13,893 bases of DNA, from assembly GCA_017888105.1 (NCBI GenBank), contig JAGHGS010000044.1:1-13893 (forward strand), given 5' to 3'. Of the stretch, positions 13,593 to 13,893 are shown in pieces. The notes beneath the pieces were generated by a model that saw only the letters and a program-made list of their open reading frames with translations, ran no database searches and was not told where the DNA came from. The translations under genes and the position numbers were made by a program. This DNA comes from Bacilli bacterium (GTDB lineage: Bacteria > Bacillota_I > Bacilli_A > RF39 > UBA660). The number at the start of each line of letters is the position of its first letter. Position 1 is the stretch's first letter.

Positions 13593-13617
13593 ATTTTATG
13601 TAACATTTATGTAACAA
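13593..13617. repeat. 25-bp direct repeat, right copy: candidate attR or integrase arm site
   Basis: Exact copy of 4671-4695 in the same orientation, containing TTTATGTAACA twice in tandem. Sequences beside the two copies differ at once on both sides, as expected for recombination ends rather than a duplicated gene region. Confidence 0.6.
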
Positions 13618-13731
13618 ATTTTTAGAACTTTAAAATTATGTTTTAATTTATTTTAATTAAAATCGTGAGAAAATGGGTGGAATTAAAAGAAATGTTATGG
13701 TTTTAAATCAAAATAAACCGAATTGTAATAG
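13618..13731. other. Non-coding spacer after the right repeat
   Basis: No gene is visible here. It contains a 14-bp A/T palindrome (ATTTTAATTAAAAT) and a weak GGTTT/AAACC hairpin, then runs into the C-rich string and terminator at 13732-13762. No convincing promoter is seen, so I cannot say whether a small RNA ends at that terminator. Confidence 0.35.
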
Positions 13732-13740
13732 CCCCCTGAA

Positions 13741-13762
13741 GGAGCCGAAAGGCTCCATTTTT
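13741..13762 (+). terminator. Intrinsic terminator with GAAA loop
   Basis: GGAGCC-GAAA-GGCTCC followed by ATTTTT. It is preceded at 13732-13741 by CCCCCTGAAG, exactly the 10-mer that precedes the terminator at 4593, with the same GAAA loop and ATTTTT end. Confidence 0.85.
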
Positions 13763-13868
13763 GTTGTTTGATTAATTTTTTACTAAATAATTTTATCTAA
13801 TGTAGTTGAAATATTTTTATTCCTTTGATAAAATTTTATTGGTAATAAGTATAAGGTGAGATTAAAGA

Positions 13869-13893
13869 ATGGAAGATGAGGAATGTCTGAAAA
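13869..13893 (+). CDS. Start of a gene running off the window
   Basis: ATG at 13869 is preceded by AAGGTGAG (13853-13860) at good spacing and is open to the window end (MEDEECLK). Only eight codons are visible, so nothing can be said of its function. It probably belongs to the chromosome beyond the element. Confidence 0.45.

Larger units (their letters stand above)
4671..13617. mobile_element. Putative integrative and mobilizable element, about 8.9 kb
   Basis: Identical 25-bp direct repeats bound a set of genes typical of small mobilizable elements: tyrosine integrase next to the left repeat, MobV-type relaxase, RepA-like ATPase, a small DNA-binding protein, an XRE repressor with divergent operators, and likely cargo on the right. 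Housekeeping recG lies outside. No conjugation-channel genes (VirB4, coupling protein, lytic transglycosylase) are visible, so it would need a helper element. The right boundary depends on the repeat; if the repeat is only an arm site, the true ends lie up to about 90-115 bp further out on each side. Confidence 0.7.

Noticed and set aside
1..13893. CRISPR array or tRNA genes
   Set aside because: No regularly spaced repeats of suitable length and no cloverleaf-like sequence were found by eye.

Overview
The window is very AT-rich DNA. TGA acts as a normal stop codon, Shine-Dalgarno sites of the AGGAGG type are strong, and promoters and codon use are of Firmicutes type. This suggests a low-GC Firmicute, perhaps one of the small-genome gut Bacilli close to the Mollicutes. 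No rRNA or tRNA is present to fix the lineage, so this placement is inference.

Layout. (a) 1-4625 looks like chromosome: the 3' part of a membrane protein with a long charged tail, recG, a 595-residue protein I do not recognise, and a probable ~105-nt small RNA with its own promoter and terminator. (b) 4671-13617 looks like an integrated mobilizable element of about 8.9 kb. It is bounded by an identical 25-bp direct repeat made of two tandem copies of TTTATGTAACA. (c) 13618-13893 returns to probable chromosome: a terminator and the first codons of another gene.

Inside the element, the left arm runs on the minus strand. In transcription order it holds a small DNA-binding protein, a RepA/AAA_25-type ATPase, a 270-bp region rich in inverted repeats with a plausible oriT, a MobV/Pre-type relaxase, a 63-residue protein and a tyrosine integrase next to the left repeat. 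A control region at 9250-9400 holds divergent promoters and 18-bp operators (TTGAAC-N6-GTTCWA). On the plus strand it feeds an XRE repressor that overlaps a four-helix membrane protein. The right arm carries likely cargo: a 265-residue protein with a weak HEPN/Abi-like signature behind a long nested hairpin, two more XRE-type regulators, a small gene broken by two frameshifts, and a membrane-anchored surface protein.

Working model (inference): the repressor silences the minus-strand module. On induction, the integrase, perhaps with the 90-residue protein as directionality factor, excises the element. The relaxase and ATPase then process it for transfer using another element's conjugation machinery, since no VirB4, coupling protein or other mating-channel gene is present. 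Points of most interest are the relaxase lacking a motif-I histidine, the composite inverted-repeat region, the matching C-rich terminator modules at both ends, the repressor/membrane-protein pair, the apparent non-AUG starts, and a GC-richer leader with a long interrupted reading frame.
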